Origin: Bacteriovorax sp037444575
GTDB taxonomy: Bacteria; Bdellovibrionota; Bacteriovoracia; Bacteriovoracales; Bacteriovoracaceae
Assembly (NCBI GenBank): GCA_037444575.1
Contig: JBBIME010000004.1
Coordinates: 1 to 64,000 of the forward strand
Length of the DNA: 64,000 nt
Reading direction: 5' to 3'
Part shown: in pieces, positions 61,879 through 64,000 of the stretch
How the letters are laid out: every line of letters starts with the position of its first letter
Numbering within the stretch: position 1 is the stretch's first letter
Position numbers and translations under genes: made by a program
The notes under the pieces: model-generated
Database searches by the model: none
What the model was told of the DNA's origin: nothing
The model's input: only the letters and a program-made list of their open reading frames with translations

Positions 61879-61910
61879 AAAACGTTCTAAGAATTATCTT
61901 AGAACGTTTT
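61879..61910. terminator. Shared convergent terminator, glucoamylase stop codon in the loop
   Basis: 13-bp perfect stem AAAACGTTCTAAG / CTTAGAACGTTTT with a 6-base loop AATTAT. The stop codon of the minus-strand glucoamylase gene (61894-61896) lies in the loop; T-rich arms serve both directions. Confidence 0.85.
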
Positions 61911-64000
61911 CAATATTGTGTTTATTTTCAAGAGACCAAAGAAGTTTGATGTATTCAGCATGAGACCATGCTAGCGGAGTAGCTGATCCTGTACCTTCAC
62001 CATTAGCTTCAAAAACTTGTTCAGGGATCATAAGCCCAGAGTTAGCAAATCCTAAAAAGCTATCGACGATTGTGCCAGTCTCTTTTAGAACATTGTCCCA
62101 GCTTAAATCATTTGCAGAAAATCTTTCAATTGCAAAGCGAGCATGCTCTCCAGATAAAAGAGGCCACAGACGTCCTTTATTATTCTCACCATATGCATCG
62201 AATGAATAACGATACCATCCTCTTCCCTTAGGTGTTACATAACTAATCTGTTGATCAAGAATGTCTTTTGATCTTTTAATCAATGGAGAATTTCCTGGCT
62301 TTAAACCAAGTAGTGCCAATTGAAGAAATCCTTGATCTAAAACTTTATCCTGAGCAATTCGTTGACCAGAATTTGCAATATTTATTGTGGAGTTATCATT
62401 TGGATTCCAAGGAGCATCGTATCTGCTTCCTCCGGCCATTCTTAGATAATATTGTCCGTCTCCATATTGTCCTTTAGTCGTAAAAGTCCAAGTATCGATA
62501 TTATCATTTGGAGCATTAAGCCACTTATAGGCAGTGTTTGCTAAAAATTGTCCGTAATCAGTAGCATTGAAAATTTTAGAACCGATAATTAGCGCTGCTG
62601 CTGCTGCAGAAAAACTAGATGGTGAAATTCCAAAATTTTCTTCCCAACGCTCTTGATGAGTCCAAGGTCCATAAGTAGCAATGAAACTTAAAGCAGATGT
62701 TAACATCGGCTGGAACTCGTATAGTAAATTTTCTCTATTGCTCGCGTCTGTTTTTAAATAAATATGGTAAAACAAGTGAATTGGAAAAGCCGTTTGATCA
62801 ATTTGAAATCCTTCCCAATATGTTCGACCAGTAACCCAAGTATTTTGAGGCCACGCTCCTGCCTTAGGAATAACTCTTGGATATAAATTCCAATTTCCTG
62901 ATCCAGGTTTATATTGGACCTTTTTTAAGAAACGAAGAGCATTCAATGCTGATTGATAGTCTCCAGAATTTAAAAGAGCGACAGAGACATTGAATAAATC
63001 GCGAGGCCAGATTAGATGGTAACCACCAATTTCAGTTCCTGGAGATTCTTTTTGCGATTCTCCCCAAGGCACAGAAAGTGAAGCAATGAAAGCTCCTGGA
63101 TTTAACTTATCTTCATGGCATCTAAGAGTATAAAGAGAGCGTATATAAAGAAGAGACTGCGCAGCTGTTAAATTTTTTGGAACACGAAGAGTGTTCAAAT
63201 AACTATTCCAACTTGAAACGTAATCTGTTTTTGCCTGAGCATAATCTATTACTCTTACCGCTCTATCAGGTGTACCAAAACGATAAGTTACATAAAATTT
63301 GTAAATACCTGCCGTTTGAGGAATATCAATTTCACCAGTCGAAGCAACACTTCCGTTAGTTGCAGAGGTGAATTCATAATCCATATTATAATCGCGCATT
63401 AAATCCTGAAAACCATCAGAACTTCCTACAAAGCCAACAGATTTTTTTCTAAATCCAGTACTAACTCCAACTTGTAACTGAGTTTGATTCTCTTGAAATA
63501 AAAAACCATCAGTTGTCACTTTAGCGATATCATACGCAGCGGTATTATTTAGCTGTGGCTTTGTTAATAGATAAAGACGAATCCCATCTTTTTTGATTTG
63601 AACTTCTACTTCATCTACTAAGGTAGCAGAGTCTTTCAACGTGTAGTAAGTATGAGAAATTTTATAACGACCAGAATAATCAGTATTCGTGATTTTTACT
63701 AATGAGGGAGAAAGGACTTCAGTTTGGTGACTAAGATCTCTCTCTTGATTAAAAAACGATGATCCGTCAGTAATTAAAAATTGGGAGTCTCTAATTTGTC
63801 CCTGATCAATCGTAGGGTAATAAACTTCTGTTAGCGTTCCTTCTGCCAACGTAAACCACAGAGGTGATTGAGCAGAATTTTCGCCTTCATAAAAAGTTCC
63901 CACTTGAACTTTTCTAGCCGAAGACCAGGAACCTGGAAGTCCAGGGGCTCCAAAGGCTTCTCCTCCATTTAGATGTTGAGGACCAAAATGGAATCCGGCC
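61894..64000 (-). CDS. GH15 glucoamylase (5' end beyond window)
   Basis: At least 701 residues; the frame is open through the right edge, so the N-terminus is missing. The visible start (AFGAPGLPGSWSSARKVQVG, then WFTLAEGTLTEVYYPTIDQG and IRDSQFLITDG) is the N-terminal beta-sandwich domain of bacterial glucan 1,4-alpha-glucosidases; the (alpha/alpha)6 barrel follows with GGYHLIWPRDLFN, TYWEGFQIDQTAFPI and PLAWSHAEYIKLLWS. It would release glucose from starch, glycogen or maltodextrin. A GTG at 63903 is internal, not the start. Confidence 0.92.
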   Translation of the reverse strand, partial: AGFHFGPQHLNGGEAFGAPGLPGSWSSARKVQVGTFYEGENSAQSPLWFTLAEGTLTEVYYPTIDQGQIRDSQFLITDGSSFFNQERDLSHQTEVLSPSLVKITNTDYSGRYKISHTYYTLKDSATLVDEVEVQIKKDGIRLYLLTKPQLNNTAAYDIAKVTTDGFLFQENQTQLQVGVSTGFRKKSVGFVGSSDGFQDLMRDYNMDYEFTSATNGSVASTGEIDIPQTAGIYKFYVTYRFGTPDRAVRVIDYAQAKTDYVSSWNSYLNTLRVPKNLTAAQSLLYIRSLYTLRCHEDKLNPGAFIASLSVPWGESQKESPGTEIGGYHLIWPRDLFNVSVALLNSGDYQSALNALRFLKKVQYKPGSGNWNLYPRVIPKAGAWPQNTWVTGRTYWEGFQIDQTAFPIHLFYHIYLKTDASNRENLLYEFQPMLTSALSFIATYGPWTHQERWEENFGISPSSFSAAAAALIIGSKIFNATDYGQFLANTAYKWLNAPNDNIDTWTFTTKGQYGDGQYYLRMAGGSRYDAPWNPNDNSTINIANSGQRIAQDKVLDQGFLQLALLGLKPGNSPLIKRSKDILDQQISYVTPKGRGWYRYSFDAYGENNKGRLWPLLSGEHARFAIERFSANDLSWDNVLKETGTIVDSFLGFANSGLMIPEQVFEANGEGTGSATPLAWSHAEYIKLLWSLENKHNIENVLR

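Overview
The window is AT-rich, Gram-negative chromosomal DNA with closely packed genes. Repertoire and style suggest a member of Bdellovibrionota, most likely Bacteriovoracia (Bacteriovorax/Peredibacter-like). The grounds are many secreted or outer-membrane proteins of unknown family, a trypsin-like protease, a PLA2-like protein, RND/TolC export, a hemerythrin-tailed chemoreceptor and FHA-like/sigma-54 control, alongside ordinary single-copy housekeeping genes. The taxonomic call is inference; no rRNA gene is present.

Layout. 1-13.8 kb: a glycine-rich secreted protein cut by the left edge, small membrane proteins, a dCMP deaminase, a serA-purA-TPR-acetyltransferase run, a PLA2-like secreted protein, mtaB, tRNA-Lys and tRNA-Glu, a bacteriohemerythrin and a group of secreted proteins. 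13.8-21 kb: lon, an OsmC-type peroxidase, argS and a chemoreceptor with a C-terminal hemerythrin domain. 21-24 kb: a ykoE-ykoD-ykoC thiamine-precursor ECF transporter behind a clear TPP riboswitch. 24-39 kb: a low-complexity charged protein, an outer-membrane barrel, malic enzyme, ridA, a yicC-gmk-rel operon, a lipoprotein with a structured leader, a FliL-like protein convergent with an FHA-like sigma-54 activator, engB, and an acyltransferase-epimerase pair. 39.3-42.5 kb: an accessory stretch between tRNA-Leu and truA, with an ORF6N (phage antirepressor-type) gene, a VOC protein and a large secreted protein of visibly higher GC. 42.5-64 kb: truA, a nucleoside-recognition membrane protein, two distant copies of a secreted His/Cys protein family, a RiPP-type metal-response operon, two ECF sigma/anti-sigma pairs, lepB, ampG, an RND-TolC pair without adaptor, a trypsin-like protease, a PAP2 phosphatase with a response regulator, and a GH15 glucoamylase cut by the right edge.

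The most interesting system is the operon at 46981-50028: a small secreted Cys peptide with three KNSCK repeats, a DUF692/MNIO oxidative enzyme, its DUF2063 partner, a DoxX protein, an ECF sigma factor and a zinc-finger anti-sigma factor. It matches the gig/buf/hvf type of copper- or gold-responsive RiPP cluster, but with an unusual precursor. The second candidate is a pair of paralogous exported proteins (45587-46807 and 60622-61878) sharing a His...Cys-Asn-Thr-Gly arrangement like clan CD (caspase/CHAT-type) cysteine peptidases.

Gene ends are tight. Several convergent pairs overlap or abut, and at three loci the stop codon of one convergent gene lies in the loop of a shared terminator-like hairpin.
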